From the NCBI GenBank assembly GCA_963811225.1, contig CAWEQO010000001.1, positions 434,001-498,000 on the forward strand: a stretch of DNA of 64,000 nt. The letters run 5' to 3'. Position 1 is the first letter of the stretch. Each line of letters begins with the position of its first letter. Under the pieces are notes generated by a model, which saw nothing but the letters and a program-made list of their open reading frames with translations, did no database searches and was not told the origin of the DNA. The translations under genes and the position numbers were made by a program. Source of the DNA: CAWEQO01 sp963811225. Lineage in GTDB: Bacteria; Chloroflexota; Anaerolineae; Anaerolineales; Anaerolineaceae. This document shows, piece by piece, positions 34,281 through 42,794 of the stretch.

Positions 34281-36338
34281 TTACATGCCAAGATTGACAT
34301 TCAACTGCATCTGCTGGCCGTTGCGATAAACCGTCATGGGGACGGTGGCTCCGGCGGCAGACTGCAAGGCGCTGCGCAGGCCCTGAACGGTCTGGATCGA
34401 CTGGCCGTTGAACGAGGTGATGATGTCACCCGGCTGCAGCCCGGCCTGAGCAGCCGCGGAACCCTGCTGGACGACAGCCACCATCACACCCTGGGTGTTC
34501 TGTGGCAGGCCCATCGAGGCCGCTAACTGTGGGTTCACTTCCAAACCCTGGATACCCAACTGGACGCCGCCTACCGGGGGCGTGAACTGCGGGTGGGGGG
34601 TTTCGAACGCATTCTGCCCGTTGGGTGATGTGTTCGGCGGCAGCGGCGTCAGGAATTGCGGTGCATTGTTATTATTTCCAAACTGCGACTGGTCGGACGG
34701 GCGAGAGCCCACCGTCAGCTGGACTTGCATCTGCTGGCCGTTGCGATAAACCGTCATTGGAACGGTGGCTCCAGCGCCGGCAGATTGCAACGCGTCGCGC
34801 AGGCCCTGAACGGTCTGGATCGATTGGCCGTTGAACGAGGTGATGATGTCACCCGGCTGCAGCCCGGCTTGTGCGGCAGCGGAACCTTGCTGGACGACAG
34901 CCACCATCACACCCTGGGTGTTCTGTGGCAGGCCCATCGAGGCCGCTAACTGTGGGTTCACTTCCAAACCCTGGATACCCAACTGGACGCCGCCTACCGG
35001 AGGCGTGAACTGCGGGTGGGGGGTTTCGAATGGATTCTGCCCGTTGGGTGATGTGTTCGGCGGCAGCGGCGTCAGGAATTGCGGTGCATTGTTATTATTT
35101 CCAAACTGCGACTGACCGGACGGGCGAGAGCCCACCGTCAACTGGACTTGCTGCTGCTGGCCGTTGCGCAGAATGGTCAGAGTAACCTGATCGCCAACGC
35201 TGGTGTTGCTCGACAGGTACGAAATCAACTGATCCATCGAGGTCACCTGCTGTCCATTGATCGCGGTGATGATGTCGCCGCCAACCGGAACCTGCCGGCC
35301 CTGGATGGTAGCGGTTTGCGAGCCGCCCTGCAAGCCGGCTTGTGCAGCCGGGCTGCCGGGAGCCACGCTCACGACCAACACACCCTGGCTATTCTGGGGT
35401 AAGGACATAGCCTGGGCAATCTGGCTGTCCACTGTGCCGCCCTCAATACCCAGGTACGGGTGCTGATAATTACCCGACTGGATCAAAGACGGGACAACCT
35501 GCTTGACGATGTTCGACGGGATTGCAAAGCCCACACCGGCGTTCGAATTGGACGAACCGGCGATGGCCGTATTCACACCGATCAACTGACCGTTCGCGTT
35601 CACCAGCGGTCCGCCGGAGTTACCGGGGTTAATGGCTGCATCGGTTTGGATAATGTTGGGAATGATGTAGCCGCTGGCGCTGGTCTGGCTGGCGGGCAGG
35701 CTGCGGCCGAGGGCGCTGACAATGCCCTGGGTCATGGTGCCGGCCAGGCCAAACGGGTTACCGATGGCAATGGCCAACTGGCCGACCTGCAAGTTGCTCG
35801 AATCAGCCACGGAAAGCGGCTGGAGCGGCGGAATGCTGCTGGTATCGATCTGGATCACCGCCAGGTCACTGCCGGCATCCGTGCCTACAATCGTGGCGGG
35901 AACAACCTGACCGTTGCTGAAAGTAACCAGCAGTCCGGCTGCGCCCTCCACCACGTGATTGTTGGTCACAATGTGACCCTGGTTATCCCAGACGAAGCCT
36001 GATCCCAAGCCACTGGGCACCAGGTTGTTCTGACCCTGGCCCAAGCCCTGGTTTTCACCCTGTCCAAATGAGTTGACGGATGCTTGAGTTTCGTTTGTAA
36101 TGGTCACGACGGACGGGTTTACGTTATTATAGATGGTCTCCAGTTGGCTCTGGAATGTCTCCAAAGCTGGCGCCCCAAGCGATCCGGTCTGCGGCACCTG
36201 GTTGACAGGAGTTGGGGATGCTTGTTGAGCAACAGGTCCAAGGACTGCACCTGTTTGTGCACCAATACTGGAGCACGCCGACAGCGCTGAAAGCAGCATG
36301 ACTGCCAGCAGTGTATAAGCAAAGAAGCGCTTTTTCAC
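34281..36338 (-). CDS. HtrA/DegP-like serine protease lipoprotein with three PDZ units
   Basis: A 685-residue envelope protease. The lipobox LSAC (C22) marks a lipoprotein. The trypsin-like domain has H128 (TNNHVVEG), D158 (SDLAVIQID) and S241 (INPGNSGGPL). Three PDZ units follow, of which the last two are almost identical, joined by an Asn/Pro-rich linker (FGNNNNAPQFLTPLPPNTSP). The GTG start at 36338 has GAGGAGGT six bases upstream. HtrA proteins degrade or chaperone misfolded envelope proteins and are commonly under sigma or two-component stress control. The duplication at 34308-35150 is described separately. Confidence 0.93.
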   Translation of the reverse strand: MKKRFFAYTLLAVMLLSALSACSSIGAQTGAVLGPVAQQASPTPVNQVPQTGSLGAPALETFQSQLETIYNNVNPSVVTITNETQASVNSFGQGENQGLGQGQNNLVPSGLGSGFVWDNQGHIVTNNHVVEGAAGLLVTFSNGQVVPATIVGTDAGSDLAVIQIDTSSIPPLQPLSVADSSNLQVGQLAIAIGNPFGLAGTMTQGIVSALGRSLPASQTSASGYIIPNIIQTDAAINPGNSGGPLVNANGQLIGVNTAIAGSSNSNAGVGFAIPSNIVKQVVPSLIQSGNYQHPYLGIEGGTVDSQIAQAMSLPQNSQGVLVVSVAPGSPAAQAGLQGGSQTATIQGRQVPVGGDIITAINGQQVTSMDQLISYLSSNTSVGDQVTLTILRNGQQQQVQLTVGSRPSGQSQFGNNNNAPQFLTPLPPNTSPNGQNPFETPHPQFTPPVGGVQLGIQGLEVNPQLAASMGLPQNTQGVMVAVVQQGSAAAQAGLQPGDIITSFNGQSIQTVQGLRDALQSAGAGATVPMTVYRNGQQMQVQLTVGSRPSDQSQFGNNNNAPQFLTPLPPNTSPNGQNAFETPHPQFTPPVGGVQLGIQGLEVNPQLAASMGLPQNTQGVMVAVVQQGSAAAQAGLQPGDIITSFNGQSIQTVQGLRSALQSAAGATVPMTVYRNGQQMQLNVNLGM
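34308..35150. repeat. Tandem duplication (420 + 423 bases) inside the HtrA gene
   Basis: Copy 1 (34308-34727) and copy 2 (34728-35150) each encode a PDZ domain with its linker and are nearly identical, with long runs of perfect match (for example 34640-34690). The difference of three bases keeps the frame. It is a recent in-frame duplication. Confidence 0.85.
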
Positions 36339-36509
36339 AATTTACCTCCTCTTTTGGTATTTAAACCATTAACATAATCAAAATATGCCCTTCCCCCTTG
36401 GGATGCGTGAAGATAGAGAGAAAACAGCGTGTGGAATTGAAAAAAAACGCTTCGTCAATGCCTCTCTCCCCAATCTCTCGCAGTGACGGAAGGCAGGTCA
36501 GTTGTTCTC

Positions 36510-37328
36510 TTACCGACCTGATTTCATTGTAACATAAAGGCAGGGGCATGGCTCGTTAGGAGATTGTTGAGGTTTGATAAAGATTTGGTTTAGAAGCGGC
36601 ATTGAAGGGTCGTCCTGCGAGCCCATTTGCGCCAAACTTCCGGCGGGCAGCTGCATCAAGGCAGCCGCCCGCCGGTTCAAGTTCCTTAAAATATCCGCCG
36701 GTGTAGCCGAGACAATCGGGAAGGACGTCCCACTGGCGTCGCTGCCGGTCTTAGGCACCAGGCCGCTTTGCGGCTTGAAGCCCATTTCCACGGTCAGCTC
36801 GGTATCATTGGCGCTGATGTTCTCCAGTTGGAGGATGCTGGAGTTGAGCGGGTGGGTCAGCTGGTTGAGCTGATTTTCCAGCTCGGTTTGCAGGGCGAGC
36901 AGTTGATTCTGGATCAGCACACGCGGCACGTTTAGACTCCCCACGTCGACCCGCACGATATCGACCACGATGCGATTGTTGGACACCACAAAGGCGATGG
37001 TGGCGGTGGGGCGAACGGTCAAGCCGCCCGCCACCCGCATCGACATCGTCACCAGGGCCTGGTTGGGGGCGCGCAAATCGACAACCGGGTCGTATACGTT
37101 GGGATTATCCAATAACTGCTGCTTCACCAAGGCGTTTACGTAGGTCTCATTCAAGGTCAGGCTCACGGCGTGAGTTTGCGCGGTCGCCGGCGCTGTGGCT
37201 GCCGTAGGGGTCGGCACGGCTTGATAGGCGGACACCGATCCTCCCATACGCGACACGAATAAAAGCACGACCACGCCCAGCATGATCCCCAGAATACGTC
37301 CGGGTGTAAATATTTTCATCTTTTGCAT
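36510..37328 (-). CDS. Membrane-anchored protein of unknown function
   Basis: A 272-residue protein. The start ATG at 37328 is preceded by AAAGGAG. A signal-anchor (GRILGIMLGVVVLLFVSRMG) is followed by an Ala/Thr/Pro linker and an extracytoplasmic domain of about 200 residues (LTLNETYVNALVKQQLLDNP; DIVRVDVGSLNVPRVLIQNQ; long helix LLALQTELENQLNQL). The strand-helix order resembles LmeA/DUF2993-type lipid-binding domains, but I cannot confirm this. It lies behind the HtrA gene on the same strand with 170 bases between, so an envelope role is possible. Confidence 0.7.
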   Translation of the reverse strand: MQKMKIFTPGRILGIMLGVVVLLFVSRMGGSVSAYQAVPTPTAATAPATAQTHAVSLTLNETYVNALVKQQLLDNPNVYDPVVDLRAPNQALVTMSMRVAGGLTVRPTATIAFVVSNNRIVVDIVRVDVGSLNVPRVLIQNQLLALQTELENQLNQLTHPLNSSILQLENISANDTELTVEMGFKPQSGLVPKTGSDASGTSFPIVSATPADILRNLNRRAAALMQLPAGSLAQMGSQDDPSMPLLNQIFIKPQQSPNEPCPCLYVTMKSGR

Positions 37329-37579
37329 CTCGTCTCCTTTCTTACCATTAAGCACGGCAAGGTTAAGCCGCAAAGATCTGGCTCCGCCACTGCCGAACCG
37401 GTAGACTGCAACCTCAATCGATGCCTTTGGCCGGCCATACCAGGTGACTCGCTGAGGTGCAAGGGTGTATATCGAATGGAGTTCTTCCGGTCTCGTTTGC
37501 TTCCCCTGGCCGGTCTGCTTTTATGATAACAGATTATGGGATCCGGTCCAAATCAAGGCCCGGAAATCGTTACGAAAAG
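37329..37579. other. Non-coding region
   Basis: No gene was seen. It is the leader of the membrane-anchored protein gene and is followed by the deoC terminator. Confidence 0.45.
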
Positions 37580-37626
37580 ACGCAGAGAAAGCAAGACGGC
37601 GATTTGCCGTCTTGCTTTCTCTGCGT
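37580..37626 (-). terminator. Terminator of deoC
   Basis: Perfect 21-base arms (37580-37600, 37606-37626). On the minus strand CTTTTCG follows. The arm starts ACGCAGAGAAAGC, a recurring word in terminators of this window. Confidence 0.75.
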
Positions 37627-37632
37627 GTCGCG

Positions 37633-38322
37633 TTACGCTCTTCGGGCCTTGAACTCGTCCAGCATTTGGGCGGTGCGGGTAGCGCCGACGCGGGTGCAGC
37701 CGGCATCGATGACAGCGAGCAGGGCATCCAGCGTGCGCACGCCGCCGGCAGCTTTGATCTGCACCTGCGGGCCGACCGTGGCGCGCATGAGCTTGAGGTC
37801 TTCGATGGTGGCGCCGGAGGAGGCGAAGCCGGTGGAGGTCTTGACGAAGTCGGCGCCGGCCTGTTCGGTCAGTTGGCAGGCCAAAACCTTTTCCTCGTCG
37901 GTCAGGTAGGCGTTTTCGAAGATAACCTTGACCAAAGCGCCGCTCTGGTGGGCCACCTCGGTTACGGCGCGGATGTCATAGCGGACGTCGGCGGAGCGTC
38001 CCGAGCGCAAAGCGCCGATGTTGATGACCATGTCGAGCTCGGTGGCGCCGTTGGCGAGGGCGTCTTTGGCCTCGAAGACCTTGACGGCGGTGGTGTGGGC
38101 GCCGTGCGGGAAGCCGATAACGGTGCCAATGGCGACGCGGCTGTCCTGCAGCTCGCGCACGGCCAGCGGGACGTGCGAGGGTTTGACACACACAGAGGCG
38201 ACGTTGTAGCGCCTGGCGAGGGCGCAGCCCTCGATGATGTCCTGGTCGGTCAGCTCAGGCCGCAGCAGGGAGTGGTCGATGGTCTTGGCGAGCTGCTCGG
38301 AGGTGATGGTTTGGGAATCCAT
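37633..38322 (-). CDS. deoC: Deoxyribose-phosphate aldolase
   Basis: DeoC splits 2-deoxyribose 5-phosphate into glyceraldehyde 3-phosphate and acetaldehyde in deoxynucleoside breakdown. The 229-residue protein has the TIM-barrel motifs of the family: IDHSLLRPELTDQDI, SVCVKPSHV, GTVIGFPHGAHTTAVK, ELDMVINIGALRSG, KVIFENAYLTDEEK, the Schiff-base Lys in DFVKTSTGF, and IKAAGGVRT. The ATG at 38322 has GGAG six bases upstream. It is 77 bases behind the Gfo/Idh gene on the same strand, and the two may be co-transcribed. Confidence 0.95.
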   Translation of the reverse strand: MDSQTITSEQLAKTIDHSLLRPELTDQDIIEGCALARRYNVASVCVKPSHVPLAVRELQDSRVAIGTVIGFPHGAHTTAVKVFEAKDALANGATELDMVINIGALRSGRSADVRYDIRAVTEVAHQSGALVKVIFENAYLTDEEKVLACQLTEQAGADFVKTSTGFASSGATIEDLKLMRATVGPQVQIKAAGGVRTLDALLAVIDAGCTRVGATRTAQMLDEFKARRA

Positions 38323-38399
38323 GAGAACTCCAGTCTCTTGTAATACCGCTGATTTTTGAAATAGACCCAAGGGTTTCTTGGGTAGAGAAAGTGTGATGG

Positions 38400-39548
38400 T
38401 TATACCGCCTGCGCAGACGGGTCGAGCGGAAGGGAGACCGGGCGGCCGCCGTCGAGTGAGGACTGGCGGATGGCGAGGATGATCTCCTGGTCGAGGCGGG
38501 CCTGGTAGGGGCCGTAGGTGGGTTGGCCGCCGGTGCGCACGGCCTCGACGAGGCTCATGATGCAGCCGGCCACGCCGATCTCGTCGTCGTGCCACTGCGG
38601 GCCGTGGCCTTTCTGTGCCGGGCGGAAGGGGTTATCCCAGCGAACGATTGGCCGGTCGGGATCGCCGGTGTGGGCAAGGATGGCGATCAGGGCGCCGCCG
38701 TCGTTGCGCTCCCAGCGGCGCTCAAGGGTGATGAAGCGCGGGGCCTCGCCGCCGGGCGCAATCAGCGACAGGCGCTCGTCCTGGTCGAAGCCGGCGCCGG
38801 TGGTGATGCACATGCCCTTCTCGGCCAGGAAGCGGCTGCTGCGCCACCAGCGCAGGGCCGAATCGTAGCCCACGTTGGTCCAGTGGAACACGCCCACCTG
38901 CCCGCCCTCGAAGTCGATCAGGCCGTGCTCCTGGGTCTCGGTGCGCGGGCCGGTGGTGCCGGCCAGGCGCGACCAGTGGGCCGCCAGCGGGTACTCGCGC
39001 ACCAGGCCGGTGACCCGCAGGGGCCGGGCGTCAAAGCCGAGGTAGGAGCGCATGACACTGACGCCGTGGTAGCCGTGACCGGCGAAGTCGTTGAATGAAG
39101 AGTAGACTTGACCGAACAGCCCAGAGGCGATCAGCTTGAGTTTGATCTGCTCCAGCGGGCGGCGGTGGAACTGCTCGGCGACCTCGATCTTGAGGCCACG
39201 GGCCTCGGCGGCGGCGATGATGGCATCGGCCTCGGCGAGCTTGTGGGCGATGGGCGTCTCGAGCAGGACGTTCAGCCCGGCCTCGACCGCCATCAGCCCG
39301 ACCTCACCGTTGGCGCTGTAAGCCACGCTGACGACGCCGATGGCCGGCTCGGTCTCGCGCACCAGCCGGTCGAGGTCGGTGTACCAGGGCACGCCCAGGC
39401 TCTCGCCGAGATTGCGTGCCGAGCCCTCACTGCGGCCCCAGACGGAGACGAGCTCGACGCCGGGGATCTGTTGGAGCAGCGGGCCGTAGAGGTAATCGGA
39501 ACGTTTCGCGGTGCCGATGATGGAGATGCGGAGCAGGGAACCAGTCAT
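38400..39548 (-). CDS. Gfo/Idh/MocA family oxidoreductase
   Basis: A 382-residue NAD(P)-dependent sugar oxidoreductase-like protein. A Rossmann domain (ISIIGTAKRSDYLYGPLLQQ; SVWGRSEGSARNLGESLG) is followed by the alpha/beta substrate domain (EVAEQFHRRPLEQIKLKLIA). The usual EKP motif reads ETP (LLETPIAHKLAEAD), so the conserved Lys is absent. The pattern is found in a subset of the family, but activity is less certain. AGGAGG lies ten bases before the ATG at 39548. It probably shares a transcript with deoC. Confidence 0.88.
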   Translation of the reverse strand: MTGSLLRISIIGTAKRSDYLYGPLLQQIPGVELVSVWGRSEGSARNLGESLGVPWYTDLDRLVRETEPAIGVVSVAYSANGEVGLMAVEAGLNVLLETPIAHKLAEADAIIAAAEARGLKIEVAEQFHRRPLEQIKLKLIASGLFGQVYSSFNDFAGHGYHGVSVMRSYLGFDARPLRVTGLVREYPLAAHWSRLAGTTGPRTETQEHGLIDFEGGQVGVFHWTNVGYDSALRWWRSSRFLAEKGMCITTGAGFDQDERLSLIAPGGEAPRFITLERRWERNDGGALIAILAHTGDPDRPIVRWDNPFRPAQKGHGPQWHDDEIGVAGCIMSLVEAVRTGGQPTYGPYQARLDQEIILAIRQSSLDGGRPVSLPLDPSAQAV

Positions 39549-39861
39549 AGCGGAAAATCCTCCTGGGATGAGATAGCTTTATTTTAGCAGGGAAAAGAGA
39601 GCGAGGAGCGATCACCGGTCTCTTTTCCCTCATGGAATAAAGGGAGCAAATCCCAACGAAGGACAAAATTCGGCGCGGCCACCAGGTCTACCCAACGACG
39701 CCGTCGACGTTCCTGGGGCTGCCGGGCTCAACCACCGCGAGCACGTGCTGAAGATCATCCCGTCGATCCCGGAACTGGAGATGGAACGCCCGTCGCGGCG
39801 GTGAGAAGACCTGCGCGTACGGTGCGGGCGGAGGCGGCGGTTAGAGCGTTAGCGATGCGGG
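39549..39861. other. Non-coding region with possible decayed coding remnant
   Basis: No intact gene. Between 39690 and 39800 a short plus-strand frame ends LNHREHVLKIIPSIPELEME, which looks protein-like but has no start or ribosome binding site. It may be a remnant. Confidence 0.35.
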
Positions 39862-40665
39862 TCAGGCGGAGCGAACGGCTTCGTCGAGGACGCGGCGAGA
39901 AAGGTGCGCCGGTCCCTCGATCAGGACGACCACCAGGGTGACCAGCCATTCGAGCGCCACAAAGACCCAAAACAGGGCCGGGCTGCTGGAAAGGACGCCG
40001 GTAAAAGCCAGCGTCACGTCAGCCGAGGCGTGGAACAGGGCCGCCAGCAGAACACTGCCGCGAGTGTGGTTGAACAGCCAGGTGAACAGCACCGCCTGGG
40101 CGATGGTCAGCAGCAGGAAGCCGGGAAAAGAAAGGCCGGACTGGAATGAGCCGGGGATAAACCACAGCGGGGTATGCCATATGGCCCAAAGCAATCCCAG
40201 GATCAGGCTGGCGGTCAGGGCATTGTAGCGCACTTGCAAGCGAGGCAGGGCGAAGCCGCGCCAGGCCGTCTCCTCGGTGAGCCAAAAGAAGAAGATTTGG
40301 AACAGGAATGAGGGGAGCAGGCCGGCCGCTGAGAGCAGTATGCCGACCTGAGCCGCGCCGAAGGGTGCGAACACGGCGATGGCAGCCAGGGCCAGCAGCG
40401 GCATGAGCAGCAGGGCAACGCCGTACCAGAGCAGCGGCACGCGCCAGCGAATCAGGCGGGAGAGCAGGTCGCGCACGGCAGGCCAACCGCCGGAAAGGGC
40501 GGCAGTCAGGTAGGTGGCCAGGGTGAGCCCAATCCAGAAGGCGAGCGGCTGAGGGATATGGAAGCCGAGCAGGCCGCGGCTCTGGAGGATGGAAGTGCCC
40601 CAGATGAGCCAGGGGAAAAGGAAAGCGAAGAAGAAGAACCAAACGAGTGGATGCCGTTTAATCAT
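39862..40665 (-). CDS. CPBP family intramembrane metalloprotease
   Basis: A 267-residue polytopic membrane protein of the CAAX protease/bacteriocin-processing (CPBP) family with about seven helices. The catalytic motif EETAWRGFALPRLQ (EExxxR) and the later FHASADVT (HxxxD/N-type) motif are present. TATAAT on the minus strand (about 40696-40691) is a probable promoter. Members cut prenylated or signal-like substrates, or act in bacteriocin self-immunity. Nothing nearby shows a substrate. Confidence 0.9.
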   Translation of the reverse strand: MIKRHPLVWFFFFAFLFPWLIWGTSILQSRGLLGFHIPQPLAFWIGLTLATYLTAALSGGWPAVRDLLSRLIRWRVPLLWYGVALLLMPLLALAAIAVFAPFGAAQVGILLSAAGLLPSFLFQIFFFWLTEETAWRGFALPRLQVRYNALTASLILGLLWAIWHTPLWFIPGSFQSGLSFPGFLLLTIAQAVLFTWLFNHTRGSVLLAALFHASADVTLAFTGVLSSSPALFWVFVALEWLVTLVVVLIEGPAHLSRRVLDEAVRSA

Positions 40666-40778
40666 GAGAAACCCCCGAAATTTGTCAGTTCGGGCAATTA
40701 TACCATTAAGGTAGATAATTACAAGATTGGTATTCGTTCCAATAGGGGTTGGCCGTGATGCCGGAGGTATTTACATGA

Positions 40779-40805
40779 AAAGCCCGGGTGGTTTGCCCGG
40801 GCTTT
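40779..40805 (-). terminator. Terminator of the lipoprotein gene
   Basis: Arms AAAGCCCGGG (40779-40788) and CCCGGGCTTT (40796-40805) continue into a T-rich minus-strand tail. Confidence 0.75.
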
Positions 40806-40823
40806 CCGTTACTCTGATGCAGC

Positions 40824-41684
40824 TTACTGCGGGAACTCGGCAGCGATTTGCTGGGCATAGTCCTGGCCGGGGAGCCAGGGGACGAACATGCCCATGACGG
40901 GTTGGCCGTCGAGCTGGAAGGTGACGCCGCGATTGTCGATGCCGACGGTTTGCTGCCAGACGGCGGCTTCTTCGGCGCTGAGGACGACAGCGGTGAACTG
41001 CTCCGGGGCGGACTGGGCGCGCTGGATGTAGGCGGGGTCGAGGGGCCAGTTGGCGGGCGAGGCGTCCTCCGGTGGGGACACGATGCGAACGAAGAGGGTG
41101 GCGGCGTGCGGCTGGTAGACGGTGGCTTCGGGGCTGCTGAAGTCGTTCAGCAGGCTGTAGATGGCTTCGTATGCCGCCGGGTCGTTGGAGAAGTTGGCGT
41201 AATTCTTGATCTCACGCAGGCTGCCGTCGGCCATGCGCACCCGCAGCACGCTGGTGGACATGTCGGCGATGCAGGTTTCGACGCCGTCGGCGCTGACGCC
41301 GCACATGTCGGTGTGGGATTCGAGATCGGCAAAGCCGAGGTCGCGTATCTGTTGGAGCAAGGCAGCGGCTTCCTCCTGCGAGAGCTGGGCCTGCATCACC
41401 TTGCCGTCCTGGTTCTGGTCGACGTAGATGACCGTGCCATCGGCCAGGAGGGTGAAGTAGGGCGTGCGGCCAAAGTCATAGCGATATTCTGGGAGCATGA
41501 AGCCGGGCTCGTAGTCGAGTTGGACGAGGATGTCCCCGGCGTCTAACCCGGAAGTCACGCCGGAGGGCGACCGGGTGGGGTCGGCGCCGGTCTGTGGCAG
41601 CAGCGGGGCGCAGGCCGCCAGGATGAAGGTGAGCACTGCGAGGACCCCCAGCGCATATTTGTGGATAGAAAACTTGGTAAACAT
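40824..41684 (-). CDS. Lipoprotein of unknown function
   Basis: A 286-residue protein. The start ATG at 41684 opens a lipoprotein signal with lipobox LAAC. The mature part has a pattern of alternating strands (DILVQLDYEPGFMLPEYRYD; TPYFTLLADGTVIYVDQNQD) and a pair of Cys (DMCGVSADGVETC), probably a disulfide. It looks like a conserved Anaerolineae lipoprotein; I recognise no domain. An extension to 41780 is not supported. Confidence 0.75.
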   Translation of the reverse strand: MFTKFSIHKYALGVLAVLTFILAACAPLLPQTGADPTRSPSGVTSGLDAGDILVQLDYEPGFMLPEYRYDFGRTPYFTLLADGTVIYVDQNQDGKVMQAQLSQEEAAALLQQIRDLGFADLESHTDMCGVSADGVETCIADMSTSVLRVRMADGSLREIKNYANFSNDPAAYEAIYSLLNDFSSPEATVYQPHAATLFVRIVSPPEDASPANWPLDPAYIQRAQSAPEQFTAVVLSAEEAAVWQQTVGIDNRGVTFQLDGQPVMGMFVPWLPGQDYAQQIAAEFPQ

Positions 41685-41984
41685 GTTGATCCGCCTTTCG
41701 GTTGTTATTGTGATTCGGGCCGTGGCCCATGTTAGAGGTATAACGAGCCGAAGGGGATAAAGGTTCCCGGATTTGTACAAATAGCCGGTTGGTCGTGGTC
41801 AAAACCAATCAACAGAAACCACCTGCTCAGACATGGCCGGCAGAGGGATGATGATCCAGGCCGGCAGGGCGTTCATCAAGGCCATAAACACGCACAGCTA
41901 GAACAAGGTTGCTTTTCTTCGGTGCAAACCACAGGAAGATGTGCGGTTTGCAGCCGATTTTGGGGCCGCCAGGCCGTTCAGCTT
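41685..41984. other. Non-coding region
   Basis: No gene. A small inverted repeat TGCAAACC/GGTTTGCA (41923-41930, 41945-41952) may belong to the araD 3' end. Confidence 0.45.
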
Positions 41985-42629
41985 TTACTGTCCGTACACG
42001 TTTTGGTAGCGCCAATGCAGTTTCTTGACATCCTCGTCGGGGATTTCGGTTGGAGCGCCGAGCTGGAGGGCGAGCCAGATGGTGGCAGCGATGTCTTCGA
42101 CCATGACTGCCGATTTGACGGCGGATTTGGCGTTGGGGCCGATGGTGAAGACTCCGTGGTTCTTGAGCAGGACGGCGCTGCAGTCGCCGATGGTCTCGCA
42201 GACCACGCGGCCGATGTCCTCGTTGCCGATGAGGGCGAAGCCGCCGCAGGGGATGGCCGTACCGAATTCGTCGGCCTGTGCGGTGAGGTAGACGGGGATG
42301 GGTTTGCCGACTGCGGCGAAGGCGGTGGCGTAGCGCGAGTGGGTGTGGACGACGCCGTTGACGTCGGGGCGTTCGCGATAGATGTAGAGGTGGCTGTAGG
42401 TGTCGGAGGAGGGTTTGAGGTCGCCCTCGACGACTTTACCGTCCAGGTCGAGCACGACCATGTTTTCGGGGGTCAGGTCGTCGAACATGACGCCGGAGGG
42501 TTTGATGACCATGTAACCGGTTTCGGGGTCGCGGGCCGAGACGTTGCCGCTGGTCCAGGCGACGAGGTTATTTTTGGGGAGCTCGAGGTTGAGCCGGAAG
42601 ACTTGTTCGCGCAGGTCAGGTAGAAGCAT
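41985..42629 (-). CDS. araD: L-ribulose-5-phosphate 4-epimerase
   Basis: A 214-residue class II aldolase/epimerase that converts L-ribulose 5-phosphate to D-xylulose 5-phosphate. The metal-binding HTHSRYATAFAA and the second His in NHGVFTIG are present, as are AWTSGNVSARDP and KPSGVMFDDL near the N terminus. The tail YQNVYGQ is characteristic of AraD. It follows araB on the same strand with a hairpin between. The isomerase araA is not in this window. Confidence 0.93.
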   Translation of the reverse strand: MLLPDLREQVFRLNLELPKNNLVAWTSGNVSARDPETGYMVIKPSGVMFDDLTPENMVVLDLDGKVVEGDLKPSSDTYSHLYIYRERPDVNGVVHTHSRYATAFAAVGKPIPVYLTAQADEFGTAIPCGGFALIGNEDIGRVVCETIGDCSAVLLKNHGVFTIGPNAKSAVKSAVMVEDIAATIWLALQLGAPTEIPDEDVKKLHWRYQNVYGQ

Positions 42630-42697
42630 GAGAGGTTTCCTTGATCAGATGTAGAACTTAAGGTTTTTAGCAAGCAGGGCCGGTCATGGACACCGTA

Positions 42698-42737
42698 GAC
42701 CCTAAAGGTTCTCAGCCGAGAAACCTTTAGGGTCTTC
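42698..42737. repeat. Hairpin between araB and araD
   Basis: GACCCTAAAGGTT and its complement AACCTTTAGGGTC pair around about ten bases. It may reduce read-through from araB into araD or protect the araB message. Confidence 0.6.
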
Positions 42738-42794
42738 TTCCAGGACCATTACCGAATCTGTTCGTCAACATTCATCAGGGTCCGGGAGGCGGCG

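Noticed and set aside
38400..39548. Gfo/Idh EKP to ETP change as a loss of function
   Set aside because: The Lys of this motif is not universal in the family, so it is noted only in the gene entry.
39690..39800. Short protein-like frame ending in LNHREHVLKIIPSIPELEME
   Set aside because: No start, no ribosome binding site and too short. Kept only as a possible remnant in the intergenic note.
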